Shown here piece by piece: positions 9,490 to 20,007 of a stretch of 64,000 bases of DNA. Source of the DNA: Methylobacterium gnaphalii (lineage in GTDB: Bacteria > Pseudomonadota > Alphaproteobacteria > Rhizobiales > Beijerinckiaceae); the NCBI RefSeq assembly GCF_007992215.1, contig NZ_BJZV01000005.1, positions 124,001 to 188,000 of the forward strand, written 5' to 3'. How positions within the stretch are numbered: position 1 is the first letter of the stretch; each line of letters starts with the position of its first letter. The translations under genes were made by a program, and so were the position numbers. Under the pieces are notes generated by a model. The model worked only from the letters and a program-made list of their open reading frames with translations, did not search any database and was not told where the DNA came from.

Positions 9490-10158
9490 GTGACCGACCG
9501 CCCGCTGTTCTCGGGGCGCAGCTTTGCTGCGTTCCTGTTCGACATGGACGGGACGATCCTCACCTCCATCGCCTCGGCCGAGCGGGTCTGGTCGCTTTGG
9601 GCGGCGAAGCACGGCCTCGACGTCTCCGCCTTCCTGCCGACGATCCACGGCGTGCGCACGGTGGAGACCATCGCGCGGCTGAACCTTCCGGGCGTCGATC
9701 CGGAGGCGGAAGCCAACGCGATCATGCGGGCCGAGATGGAGGACGTGTCGGACATCGCGCCGATCGCGGGGGCGGCAGTCTTCCTCGCCGCCCTGCCGCG
9801 CGAGCGCTGGGCGATCGTCACCTCGGCGCCGCGGGCTCTGGCAGAACGTCGCATCGCGGCGGCCGGCCTGCCGCTGCCGCCGCTGTTGATCGCCGCCGAG
9901 GACGTGGAGCAGGGCAAGCCGGCGCCCGATTGCTTTCTGCTCGGCGCCAGGCGGCTCGGTGTGGCGGCCGCGGATTGCCTCGTCTTCGAGGATACGCGGG
10001 CCGGCCTCACGGCCGCCGATGCCGCCGGGGCCTCCGCGCTGGTGATCACGGCGACGCACGCCAAGCCGCTCGACGTCCGCCATCCGCAGCACGCGAGCTA
10101 CGAGGGCTTGAGCGTGCGCGCGACGGCCACCGGTCTCGCGGTCTTCGAACGCTCCTGA
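9490..10158 (+). CDS. HAD-superfamily sugar-phosphatase-like hydrolase
   Basis: A 222-residue haloacid-dehalogenase phosphatase. Motif I FDMDGTIL starts at about residue 17, motif II is the Ser/Thr after AIVTS near 115, and motif III/IV is represented by KPAPDCFLLGA and VFEDTRAGLTAA. The C1 helical cap between motifs I and II places it with beta-phosphoglucomutase-like and sugar-phosphatase (YfbT/YniC) proteins. The substrate cannot be read from sequence. Start is GTG at 9490, 45 bases after ribB. Confidence 0.88.
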   Translation: MTDRPLFSGRSFAAFLFDMDGTILTSIASAERVWSLWAAKHGLDVSAFLPTIHGVRTVETIARLNLPGVDPEAEANAIMRAEMEDVSDIAPIAGAAVFLAALPRERWAIVTSAPRALAERRIAAAGLPLPPLLIAAEDVEQGKPAPDCFLLGARRLGVAAADCLVFEDTRAGLTAADAAGASALVITATHAKPLDVRHPQHASYEGLSVRATATGLAVFERS

Positions 10159-10168
10159 ATCGTCACGA

Positions 10169-10188
10169 CGTCGGCGTCGCCTCCGACG
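10169..10188. terminator. Weak stem-loop between convergent HAD and HDAC genes
   Basis: CGTCGG and CCGACG pair around an 8-base loop just after the HAD gene. No T-tract, so a terminator role is weak. Confidence 0.25.
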
Positions 10189-10205
10189 ACGGCCGAACGA
10201 GAAGC

Positions 10206-11141
10206 CTACCGCCCCATCAGCGCGTCGACATGCGCAGCGACCGAGCGACCGAGCCCATCGAGATCGTAGCCACCCTCCAGCACCGACACGACGCGGCCGC
10301 CGCCATGCTTGTCGGCGATCTCCATCAGCCGGCGCGTGGCCCAGCCGAAATCGGCTTCGGTGAGACGCAGATTGGCCAGAGGGTCGAGGTGATGCGCGTC
10401 GAATCCCGCCGAGATGATGATCAGGTCGGGGGCGAAGGCCTCGAGCCGGGGCAGGATGCCAGCCTCGAAGGCTTCGCGAAAAATCGCGCCGTCATCGCCG
10501 GCGCTCAGCGACACGTTGACGATGGTGTCGTGGTTGCCGCGCTCCCTCGCAGCGCCGGTGCCGGGAAACAGCGGCATCTGGTGGGTCGAAGCGTACATCA
10601 CGGTCTCGTCGTCCCAGAAGATGTCCTGGGTGCCGTTGCCGTGGTGGACGTCCCAGTCGACAACGGCGACGCGGCTCGCGCCGTGGATCTTGCGGGCGTG
10701 GCGCGCCGCGATGGCGGCCGTGTTGAACAGGCAAAATCCCATCGGCGTGGCGCGTTCGGCATGATGGCCCGGCGGCCGCATGGCGACGAAGGCGTTGGCG
10801 CACTCGCCCGACATCACGGAATCGACGGCGTGGTTCGCGCCGCCGATGGCGTGCAGCACTGCCGAAAGCGTGCCCGGCGACATCAGCGTGTCCGAGTCGA
10901 CCTGCACGAAGCCGTCCGCGGGCGCGGCATTCGCGATCAGCTCGACGAACTCGGCCGGGTGCGCCAGCTCGGCCGTGGCCAGCTCGGCCCGCGGTGCGAG
11001 ACCGCGCACCAGTGACGCGAAGCGCTCCTGCTCCAGCGCCCGTTCGACGGCCCGGATCCGGGCTGGGCGCTCCGGGTGGCCGTCCGGCACGAGGTGATCG
11101 AGGGCGCTGGGGTGGCTCACGAACAGCGTGGTCACGATCAT
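10206..11141 (-). CDS. Histone deacetylase family amidohydrolase
   Basis: A 311-residue zinc amidohydrolase of the HDAC/acetoin-utilisation/acetylpolyamine family. Visible motifs are RPPGHHAE, the zinc-site segment DWDVHHGNGTQ, and SAGFDAH, which provide the Asp/His ligands and the catalytic His pair. Bacterial members deacetylate acetylpolyamines or acetylated lysines; the substrate here is unknown. The sequence GGGAGGATGATCGTG at the 5' end places the ribosome binding site directly against the ATG at 11141, so the GTG two codons later may be the true start. Confidence 0.9.
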   Translation of the reverse strand: MIVTTLFVSHPSALDHLVPDGHPERPARIRAVERALEQERFASLVRGLAPRAELATAELAHPAEFVELIANAAPADGFVQVDSDTLMSPGTLSAVLHAIGGANHAVDSVMSGECANAFVAMRPPGHHAERATPMGFCLFNTAAIAARHARKIHGASRVAVVDWDVHHGNGTQDIFWDDETVMYASTHQMPLFPGTGAARERGNHDTIVNVSLSAGDDGAIFREAFEAGILPRLEAFAPDLIIISAGFDAHHLDPLANLRLTEADFGWATRRLMEIADKHGGGRVVSVLEGGYDLDGLGRSVAAHVDALMGR

Positions 11142-11328
11142 CCTCCCAAAAGGCGAGCCGGCCTAGACAGCGAAATCCTGTCTCATCTCGGCAACAAGCG
11201 CAGCAAATGCGCCACGGTTCAGCTTTCGAGGCACAGCTTGCCACAGTCATGGCCACGAAGCTCGGCAATTTATCGCCAGCCATGGGCCGCCTAGCGGCGT
11301 GGCCCTCGACCGATCGGGCAACTACGAC

Positions 11329-12012
11329 ATGCGTTCCGTCCTCAGGCTTCTTGCCCTCGCTCCGCTCTGTGCGTCGCTCACCGCCTGCATGGCCGCGCGC
11401 GCCGAGCGTCCCCCCACGCAGCTCGCGGCGCTCACCCCGCCAGACGCCGTCGGCGGAGCGACCACGATGCCGGTGCCTCCGCCGCCGCCCTATTTCCCGC
11501 CGGGGCCTGAGCGCGACCGCGAGTGGCTGAAACTGGCACCCTCCGCCCAGATCAACGATCCGGCGCTCCTGCGCACCGTCGTCGACTATCCGACGAAGGA
11601 GAAGCCGGGCACGGTGATCGTCGCGACGGCCGAGAAGCGCCTCTACCTCGTCATGGCCGATGGCAAGGCGATGCGGTACCCGGTCTCGGTGGGCAAGGAG
11701 GGCGCCTCCTGGTCGGGCACCGCCAATGTCGACCGCAAGCTCGAATGGCCGGACTGGAACCCGCCGAAAGAGATGCTCGAGCGCAAACCCGACCTGCCGC
11801 ATCGCCTCGAGGGTGGCCCGCTCAATCCGATCGGGGCGCGGGCGCTCTATCTCGCCCAGAACGGCAAGGACACGCTCTACCGCATCCACGGCACCAACGA
11901 GCCGGAGAAGATCGGCCAGTCGGTCTCCTCGGGCTGCATCCGCATGCTCAACGAGGATGCGATGGACCTCTACAACCGTGTTCCGATCGGGACGAAGGTC
12001 GTTGTGCTCTAG
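11329..12012 (+). CDS. L,D-transpeptidase (YkuD) lipoprotein
   Basis: A 227-residue periplasmic L,D-transpeptidase that would form 3-3 peptidoglycan cross-links or attach lipoprotein to the wall. The N-terminus is a lipoprotein signal ending LTAC, and a Pro-rich linker precedes the YkuD domain. The catalytic signature HGTNEP...SSGCIRM carries the nucleophile Cys203. The ATG at 11329 is preferred because it begins the signal peptide; an in-frame GTG at 11299 would spoil it. A strong terminator follows. Confidence 0.93.
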   Translation: MRSVLRLLALAPLCASLTACMAARAERPPTQLAALTPPDAVGGATTMPVPPPPPYFPPGPERDREWLKLAPSAQINDPALLRTVVDYPTKEKPGTVIVATAEKRLYLVMADGKAMRYPVSVGKEGASWSGTANVDRKLEWPDWNPPKEMLERKPDLPHRLEGGPLNPIGARALYLAQNGKDTLYRIHGTNEPEKIGQSVSSGCIRMLNEDAMDLYNRVPIGTKVVVL

Positions 12013-12050
12013 CTCGCGACCGGGCGAAGCGAGACCGGCATTGGATTTGG

Positions 12051-12086
12051 CAGGGCGGCACGAGAGTGCCGCCCTGTTTCGTTTTG
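12051..12086 (+). terminator. Rho-independent terminator after the L,D-transpeptidase gene
   Basis: CAGGGCGGCAC and GTGCCGCCCTG form a perfect 11-bp stem with a GAGA tetraloop, followed by TTTCGTTTTG. It ends transcription 39 bases past the stop codon. Confidence 0.9.
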
Positions 12087-12306
12087 CCGATCGCCCGGAT
12101 TCCGCACGGCGTCATCGCAAAGACGGCAGAAGCCGAAAATGCGCGCGATGATGATCACCATTTCGAAAGCACCAATCGTGATGACGTCTTAACCTGAAAT
12201 TCCGTTCAGATATGACCGTTAACTTCTCGAAGCGAGACCGTCCGGCATAGTGCAGACACACAAGGACAACAGACCGACAAAGAAAATGTCGGGGAGGCAT
12301 CGAGAC

Positions 12307-12750
12307 ATGAGCAACTTTTCACTTCAACTCTTCTGCAACCGTATCGTCGCCGCCGGCACGATCAGCCAGGCCGACGTGCGCATCCTCCGCGATGAGCGCC
12401 TCGAGAACGGCCTGGAGCATCGCGACGAAGTCGACCTGCTGCTCGCCCTCGACCGGGCCGTGACCAACCAGGACGCGCGCTTCGCCGACCTGCTCGTCGC
12501 CCTGATCGTCGACTTTGCGGTCTGGAGCGAGACGCCGCATGGCCGGATCGACAGCGAGATGGCGGGCTGGCTCGTCACCTCGATCGCCGGCCGCACCGGC
12601 CCGACTCAGACCGGCGCCCGGATCGCGATGAACCTGGTTCGCGAGGCAGAGACCAGCGACGAGTACATGATGGCCTTCGCGCTCGAGGCCAACCGCTGGG
12701 CCCGCCGGCCCGCCGCCGTCCGTTCCCACAGCTTCGCTCTCGCCGCCTAA
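12307..12750 (+). CDS. Conserved hypothetical protein, soluble, alpha-helical
   Basis: A 147-residue protein that I cannot assign to a named family. It has no signal peptide or membrane segment. Features are an acidic N-terminal half rich in Leu/Asp/Arg and a conserved-looking block RTGPTQTGARIAMNL followed by acidic residues. The start at 12307 is supported by GGGGAGG eleven bases upstream; the in-frame GTG at 12250 is less likely. It stands alone, with a terminator upstream and hairpins downstream, and an AT-richer upstream stretch around 12180-12240 probably holds its promoter. Confidence 0.75.
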   Translation: MSNFSLQLFCNRIVAAGTISQADVRILRDERLENGLEHRDEVDLLLALDRAVTNQDARFADLLVALIVDFAVWSETPHGRIDSEMAGWLVTSIAGRTGPTQTGARIAMNLVREAETSDEYMMAFALEANRWARRPAAVRSHSFALAA

Positions 12751-12788
12751 GGCGAGAAGTCGCTGAATTGTATTCACTTTAAGACAGG

Positions 12789-12811
12789 GGCCGGCAAAGC
12801 TTTCGCCGGCC
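12789..12811 (+). terminator. Stem-loop after the 12307 gene
   Basis: GGCCGGC and GCCGGCC form a perfect 7-bp stem around AAAGCTTTC, 39 bases past the stop codon. No T-run follows, so strength is uncertain. Confidence 0.4.
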
Positions 12812-12836
12812 GAGCAAGTGCTTTATCGGAATGCGA

Positions 12837-12852
12837 CCCGGCTTCGGCCGGG
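12837..12852 (+). other. Hairpin with UUCG tetraloop upstream of pccA
   Basis: CCCGGC-TTCG-GCCGGG is a perfect 6-bp hairpin closed by a C-G pair around UUCG, an exceptionally stable RNA tetraloop. It lies 40 bases before the pccA start with no T-tract, so it may be a leader structure or processing block rather than a terminator. Confidence 0.45.
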
Positions 12853-12892
12853 CCTCCGCACGAAGACACTTCCTCCCAAAACGCGGCCTGTG

Positions 12893-14896
<2,004 letters not shown>

Positions 14897-15166
14897 GCGC
14901 GCCGGTCGATCACGCGAGACCTAGGACGCGTTGACCAAGCCAGTGGCGGCGGAGCCGAACACCGTCGCCGTGGCCTTCGCGGGTTTCGGCGCCCCCATGC
15001 GCCGCCGCCGGATCGGCGGACGAGGCCCTGATCGAGCGGGAGCGACGAACGGCGCATCGGCAGGCCTCGTGCAGGTCTGTCCTCGCCCGGGCCGCGACTG
15101 TACAGGACCGCTCGCTCCTTCGTACAGCGATCCGCACTCCGCCAAGACCTCAGCCAAAAGCCTGCG

Positions 15167-15598
15167 ATGCCGCTCTACTTCGCCTACGGCGCCAACATGG
15201 ATGCGGCCGCGATGGCGGCGCGCTGCCCGCAATCCCGGCTGATCGGGGGAGGGCGGCTCAACGGACACCGCTTCATCATCATGAAGGAGGGCTACGCCTC
15301 GGTGATCCGCGCACGGGGCTCCACCGTCTGGGGCGTGCTCTGGGATCTGTCGCTGGCCGACGTGCCGGCTCTCGACCGCTACGAGGGCGTGGCCGGCGGC
15401 CTCTACGTCAAGGCGAGCCAGTCCGTCACGACGCCGGGCGGCGTGCGGCGCGCGCTGATCTATTTCGGCCGCAGCACCGCCCCCGGCCTCCCGCGGCCGG
15501 GCTATCTGGAAGACGTGCTCGCGGCGGCCCAGGCCGCGCAGCTGCCCGGCCCCTATCTCCAGGAGATGCGCGGCTGGCTGCGGCGCGTGCGGGCCTGA
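15167..15598 (+). CDS. Gamma-glutamylcyclotransferase-fold protein
   Basis: A 143-residue protein of the GGCT/AIG2 family. The N-terminal YFAYGANM is the family substrate-binding loop, and RYEGVAGG carries the Glu expected to act as the catalytic acid/base. GGCTs release 5-oxoproline from gamma-glutamyl compounds, but many bacterial members have unknown substrates. It lies alone after a 270-base gap in which I see nothing recognisable, and is followed 49 bases on by acyP. Confidence 0.85.
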   Translation: MPLYFAYGANMDAAAMAARCPQSRLIGGGRLNGHRFIIMKEGYASVIRARGSTVWGVLWDLSLADVPALDRYEGVAGGLYVKASQSVTTPGGVRRALIYFGRSTAPGLPRPGYLEDVLAAAQAAQLPGPYLQEMRGWLRRVRA

Positions 15599-15647
15599 CA
15601 GCACCACGGCCCGCTCTAGGTGGTCGGGCGAGGAACGGAGCAACGCA

Positions 15648-15926
15648 GTGAGCGAGACCAAGTCCATCCACGTGGTGATCCGCGGACGCGTCCAGGGCGT
15701 CTTCTACCGGAAGTGGACGCAGGAGCGTGCACGCCACCACGGCATCGCCGGCTGGGTGCGCAACCGTGACGACGGGGCGGTGGAGGGTATCTTCTCCGGT
15801 CCGGCGGAGGCGGTCGACGCGCTCGTCGCCGAGTGCCGCGACGGGCCCCCGGCCGCACGCGTCGAGAGCATCGACATCACCGTGGCCGAGTCGGTGCCGG
15901 GCCAGGGCTTCGAGGTCACCGATTGA
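15648..15926 (+). CDS. acyP: Acylphosphatase
   Basis: A 92-residue acylphosphatase that hydrolyses carboxyl-phosphate mixed anhydrides. The signature RGRVQGVFYRKW contains the catalytic Arg21 and the phosphate-binding loop, and GWVRN supplies the catalytic Asn39. Length is typical. Start is GTG at 15648. Confidence 0.95.
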   Translation: MSETKSIHVVIRGRVQGVFYRKWTQERARHHGIAGWVRNRDDGAVEGIFSGPAEAVDALVAECRDGPPAARVESIDITVAESVPGQGFEVTD

Positions 15927-16027
15927 GCCCCTCCCGCGATTCTCGCCAAAGGGGCTTGCCGGGCCGGCGTGCGCTCTGTAGCGGCCCATCATGAGCCCGC
16001 CCGCCGGAGCCGGTGCCGCCCGACGCC

Positions 16028-16741
16028 ATGCCTGATCTCAGCGCCTTCTCGCCCCTCGATTTCATCGGGCTCGTGTTCTTCGTCTGCGCCTGGCTGATCT
16101 ACGGCTACGCCGTTCAGAGCCGCAAAGACCATCGCAGCCTGAGCCGCATCATGCACGGCCAGCGCCGGATCTGGGCCGAGCAATTGATCGCGCGCGACAA
16201 CCGCGTGGTCGATACCACGATCAACGCCTCGCTGCAGAACGGCACCGCCTTCTTCGCCTCAACCTCGCTGATCGCCCTCGGCTCGGTGCTGACGCTCTCG
16301 CGCTCGGGCGACGACGTGCTCAGCCTGTTCGGCTCGCTGCCCTTCGGCGTGGCGACGACGCGGGCGACCTGGGAGCTCAAGGTTGCCGGGCTCGCCATCG
16401 TCTTCGTCTATGCCTTCTTCAAGTTCTCCTGGGCCTACCGGCTGTTCAACTACGGCGCGATCCTGATCGGCGCGGTGCCGCCGAAAGGGTCCGGCGTCGA
16501 TTACGAGTCGATGCAGCGGGCCGCGCATCGGGCGGCTGCCATGAACATCGCCGCCGGCAATCATTTCGATCGCGGCCAGCGGGCCTTCTTCTTCGCGCTG
16601 GCCTATCTCGGCTGGTTCGTGAGCGCCTCGGTGCTGATCGTATCGACGGCGGCCTGCGTCCTGGTGATGTGGCGCCGGCAATTCTCCTCGGAGATCCGCG
16701 CCGCACTGCTCGCCGACGAGGAGCCCCACGATGGCCGATGA
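16028..16741 (+). CDS. DUF599 family membrane protein
   Basis: An inner-membrane protein of about 237 residues with four hydrophobic segments (about residues 10-30, 80-100, 120-145 and 200-225). It matches the DUF599 pattern: an N-terminal TM, a RRIWAEQLIARDNRVVDTT-type cytoplasmic stretch, and NxxxGNHFDRGQRA before the last TM. Function is unknown. A GTG at 16013 would add five residues. Its end overlaps the next gene by 11 bases. Confidence 0.82.
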   Translation: MPDLSAFSPLDFIGLVFFVCAWLIYGYAVQSRKDHRSLSRIMHGQRRIWAEQLIARDNRVVDTTINASLQNGTAFFASTSLIALGSVLTLSRSGDDVLSLFGSLPFGVATTRATWELKVAGLAIVFVYAFFKFSWAYRLFNYGAILIGAVPPKGSGVDYESMQRAAHRAAAMNIAAGNHFDRGQRAFFFALAYLGWFVSASVLIVSTAACVLVMWRRQFSSEIRAALLADEEPHDGR

Positions 16742-17024
16742 AGCTGCGATCGAGAAGACGATGCTCGACCTCGTCGCCGAGCGTGGGCCGGGAAAGACCT
16801 GCTGCCCGTCGGAGGTCGCCCGCGCGCTCGGCGGTCCGCATCCCGACGGCTGGGGACCGCTGATGCAGCCGGTCCGCCGCGTCGCCGTGCGGCTGACCAA
16901 GGAGGGCCGCATCGCCATCCTGCGCAAGGGCAAGCCGGTGGCCGATCCCGAAGACTTTCGCGGGATCTACCGATTGGGTCTGCCGAGCCTCACCGAGACG
17001 TCGCGTGGCGGCCGCGCAGGTTAA
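16731..17024 (+). CDS. DUF3253 winged-helix-like protein
   Basis: A 97-residue protein of the DUF3253 family, a small winged-helix-like fold. The pattern PSEVARAL, then RRVAVRLTKEGRIAILRKGKPV and DFRGIYRL is characteristic. Role unknown; DNA binding is possible but not shown. It begins inside the end of the DUF599 gene, implying coupled translation, and its end overlaps the convergent HdeD gene by 35 bases. Confidence 0.8.
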   Translation: MADEAAIEKTMLDLVAERGPGKTCCPSEVARALGGPHPDGWGPLMQPVRRVAVRLTKEGRIAILRKGKPVADPEDFRGIYRLGLPSLTETSRGGRAG

Positions 17025-17610
17025 AGGCGAGGAACAGCAGCATGACGCCGAAGGCGAGGCTGTAGGCCCCCATCCAAAAGGCCAGCACGATCGCCGACAT
17101 GCCGGGATTGATCGCCAGGGCCAGCCCGAACAGGACCGAGATCACGCCACCGAGCCCGAGCCACCAGCGGCCGTAATGGAGATGCAGCCTGAAGGCGGCA
17201 GCGATCATCAGAGCTCCTGTCACGAGGGCCCAGGTGGCGACCAAGAGCACGAAGGCCCAGATCGCTGCCGCCGGGATCAAGGCCGCCGCAAGCCCGACGA
17301 TGATGTCGACGATCCCTTCCAGCAGGAGGAATCCGTAGCGCTCATGCTTCTGAGCCGACCGGATCGCAGAGGCGATCGTCCAGCCGCCGTCGACCAGCAT
17401 GTAGGCCGCGAAGTACAGCGCCAATGCGAGCAGGAAGGCCTGCGGCGCTGCGAAGGCGAGAACGCCGAACAGGATCGCGAAGACGCCTCGCAGGGCCACG
17501 AGCCACCAGTTCCGCGCGAGGACCGCACTCATCGCGTCGAGCCTGGCGATGCCAGCGAGCGGGGTATTGGAGGAATGGATCGGTGGTACGGCGGTCGAGT
17601 TGGCCATCAC
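16990..17610 (-). CDS. HdeD-family (DUF308) membrane protein
   Basis: A 206-residue inner-membrane protein with six hydrophobic segments arranged as three HdeD/DUF308 repeats. In E. coli HdeD contributes to acid resistance. The N-terminal motif NWWLVALRGVFAILFGV is typical. Its promoter region carries a match to the EcfG general stress sigma-factor consensus, which supports a stress role. The 3' end overlaps the convergent DUF3253 gene. Confidence 0.87.
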   Translation of the reverse strand: MMANSTAVPPIHSSNTPLAGIARLDAMSAVLARNWWLVALRGVFAILFGVLAFAAPQAFLLALALYFAAYMLVDGGWTIASAIRSAQKHERYGFLLLEGIVDIIVGLAAALIPAAAIWAFVLLVATWALVTGALMIAAAFRLHLHYGRWWLGLGGVISVLFGLALAINPGMSAIVLAFWMGAYSLAFGVMLLFLAFNLRGRHATSR

Positions 17611-17656
17611 AGCCTCCGTGCCATCCTGCTGGCGGCGCGACGTTCGTCGCGAAGCG

Positions 17657-17681
17657 AACGCCGCGCCGGCGGAAGTGTTCC
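17657..17681 (-). promoter_or_regulatory. EcfG (general stress sigma factor) promoter of hdeD
   Basis: On the minus strand GGAAC (17681-17677), a 16-base spacer and CGTT (17660-17657) match the alphaproteobacterial EcfG consensus GGAAC-N16/17-CGTT exactly. It lies 47 bases upstream of the HdeD-like start. Confidence 0.75.
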
Positions 17682-17686
17682 CGTCT

Positions 17687-18874
17687 TCAGGCGGCCTCGA
17701 GCGTCCTGCAACTCATGCGCCGCAGGGTGGCTTCCGCATCGGCGGCTCCGTGAGCGCTCATGAAGACCTCCTGGAGACGCGCACCCGTCTGCGGGCGATA
17801 GGCCTCTCGCGGCAGCGTCGGCACGGCTCCGTCGTAATACGACGCGAACATCTCGGCGAAGGCGTCGTAGTCGAGCGCGCTCACCTCGAGCCGCAGGTCG
17901 ATCCGGCAGGGACGCACCATGGCGGGGTCCAACGCTTCGATGTGGTTCGTCGTGATGATCGTGATCAGCCCATGGGGCGTGGCGAGCCCGTCAAGCGTGT
18001 TGAGCACCCCGTGCAGCAGCGCCTTCGCGTCGCCGATGGGGGAGGGCACAGTCTGGCCGGCCTCGCGCGTGAGCGAGCCGAGCGTATCGATGTCCTCGAT
18101 CGCCAGGATGCCGTTCTTGAAGCGCCCGATCTCGGGCCCCAGCGCGACGAGCCGGTCGACGCAGTAGAGGTCGCGGTTGAAGTGGCTGGCGATGGCCTGG
18201 ATCAGGCTCGACTTACCGGTGCCCGGCTCGCCGTGAAGCAGGATCACGAGCTTGTAGGTCAGGCCGCGGCGCCGGTACCACTCCTCGTTGGCGAGGAACC
18301 AGCGCACCTTCTCCATCAGCTCGGCCTTCATCGCACCGTTGGCGAAGACGGTCTCGATCGGGCGCTTGGCCCGGCGGATCGCCTGCCAGCCGCTGGTCGA
18401 GCGGTGGTGGATGTCGATGGTGCCGCGATCCTGCATCGCGTCGTCGAGCGCCTCGTCGAGGAAGCGGCGGATGGCTGTGCGGTCGCGGGTCAGGAAGGCG
18501 AGGGTGAGCACCTCCACGACCTGGAAGGTCTTGGCGTTCTCGTCGATGCGCAGGTTGTAGAACACCCAGAGACCCCGCCAGCGGGCAAGGCCCGAGCCGT
18601 AGCCGACGGTGAGGGCATTGTCCTCGGTGACGCTGTAGCTGCGGCCCCAGGCATGCAGGCGATGGCGCGCGACGAGTGCGGTCAGGCGCTCGACTGAGGC
18701 GCCGCTGGAGCGCGCGGTCAAGGTCGAGAAGACCTGGCTGCCGACGAAAGACTTAAGGCCGGTGGCGAGCCGCGTCGCCTGCAGGGCGAGATAGGCGGCG
18801 ATCGTCGTGCCGATGCCGGCGACGAGGAGTTGGTTGGTCGAGAGCGTCGTGAGCTGGCTGACGAGATCGGTCAT
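17687..18874 (-). CDS. BCS1-like membrane-anchored AAA ATPase
   Basis: A 395-residue AAA+ protein. An N-terminal hydrophobic helix (about residues 15-32) is followed by a BCS1-N-like beta domain and then an AAA module with Walker A GEPGTGKSS, Walker B ILAIEDID and arginine-finger region MVRPCRID. Mitochondrial BCS1 translocates a folded Rieske protein; bacterial homologues are largely uncharacterised. No Rieske gene is nearby. The start at ATG 18874 begins just before the membrane helix; earlier starts add unrelated residues. Confidence 0.82.
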   Translation of the reverse strand: MTDLVSQLTTLSTNQLLVAGIGTTIAAYLALQATRLATGLKSFVGSQVFSTLTARSSGASVERLTALVARHRLHAWGRSYSVTEDNALTVGYGSGLARWRGLWVFYNLRIDENAKTFQVVEVLTLAFLTRDRTAIRRFLDEALDDAMQDRGTIDIHHRSTSGWQAIRRAKRPIETVFANGAMKAELMEKVRWFLANEEWYRRRGLTYKLVILLHGEPGTGKSSLIQAIASHFNRDLYCVDRLVALGPEIGRFKNGILAIEDIDTLGSLTREAGQTVPSPIGDAKALLHGVLNTLDGLATPHGLITIITTNHIEALDPAMVRPCRIDLRLEVSALDYDAFAEMFASYYDGAVPTLPREAYRPQTGARLQEVFMSAHGAADAEATLRRMSCRTLEAA

Positions 18875-19118
18875 GCCGGCCTCCGAGAAGGGCAGCACGG
18901 CTGGCCGGCCGGCGGGCTGCCTCTTCGATCGAGCACAGCCGCACGAAATGGGGAGCGCCGTTCGTCGGCACAAGGCATCCGTGACGCAGTCTACCGTCCA
19001 TGTCCTCTAACCTTAGGCGAGAGCAGCGCGACCTAGCCGGGTGATGCGGAGCATCCGGGCTTACTCCACCATGCTTGCGCATGGCCCCCTCGCCCGACGG
19101 GGGTGGAGACGCGCCAGG

Positions 19119-19967
19119 TCAGGGCGCCGGCATCCACTCATCCGTGTAGCCGACGAGCCGGTAGACCACGAGGCCGATCCACTCTTTCACGGCGAGGTCG
19201 AGTTCGAGCAGCCCGTCCGAGGCGAAGGTGTTGAAGCGCCCGACGTCGCGCGAGCCGGCGGTGCGGTAGTCGACCGGATAGGCCGTCACCGGAAACCCAG
19301 CCTTACGGAAGCAGCCGACGGCGCGCGGCATGTGCCAAGCGGAGGTCACCAGCAGCCAGCGCTCCTCCGGCTTCGGCTGCACCAGCTCGGCGGTGAACCG
19401 CGCGTTCTCGCGCGTGTTGCGCGAGCGCTCCTCCAGGATGAGCCGGTCGCGCGGCACGCCGAGCGACCCGGCGAAGCGGCCGACCGTGCCAGCCTCGGTG
19501 ACCGCGCCCTCGGTCAGGCTGGCGCTCCCGCCCGAGAAGACGAGCCGCGCCTGCGGATAGCGCCGGGCGAGGTCGCCGAGGGCAAGCTGGCGCTCCCCCG
19601 CATCGTTGAGCGTGAGTTGGTCGCGCTCGGCCGAGATCGCCGTCATCAGGCCACCGCCGAGCACGATGACGCCGGTGATCGGGCGCCCATCATCGACGAA
19701 GGCGGGAAACCGCTGCTCCAGCGGCAGGATCGTCCAGGTCGCGAGCGGCGACAGGCCGCCGGCGAGCAGCCCGAGGAACCCGAGAATCGCCAGGACCCGG
19801 CCGATCGCCGCCCCCGCTTGCGTGAACAGAAGCAGGCATCCGACGAGCCCGATCACGATGAAGAAGTTCGAGGGGGTGATCAGGAAGAAGGCGATCTTCG
19901 AGAGCGGGAAGAACATGATTTTTCCGGATCGCGGACGGGATGGCTCGGGGGAGAGGGCATTGCTCAT
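19119..19967 (-). CDS. YdcF/ElyC-type DUF218 membrane protein
   Basis: A 282-residue protein of the DUF218 family (YdcF, SanA, ElyC). Two hydrophobic segments near the N-terminus anchor it; the DUF218 domain has GVIVLGGGL, LVFSGGSASLTEG, SRNTRENA and TSAWHMPRA. E. coli ElyC affects envelope lipid-carrier metabolism. Two-TM architecture matches ElyC more than soluble YdcF. It is preceded by a 40-base gap from the GST gene region and followed by 244 bases without features. Confidence 0.85.
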   Translation of the reverse strand: MSNALSPEPSRPRSGKIMFFPLSKIAFFLITPSNFFIVIGLVGCLLLFTQAGAAIGRVLAILGFLGLLAGGLSPLATWTILPLEQRFPAFVDDGRPITGVIVLGGGLMTAISAERDQLTLNDAGERQLALGDLARRYPQARLVFSGGSASLTEGAVTEAGTVGRFAGSLGVPRDRLILEERSRNTRENARFTAELVQPKPEERWLLVTSAWHMPRAVGCFRKAGFPVTAYPVDYRTAGSRDVGRFNTFASDGLLELDLAVKEWIGLVVYRLVGYTDEWMPAP

Positions 19968-20007
19968 CGCGGCATCATCCGGCGCTGCTCCCGAGCCTCG
20001 ATGGGGC

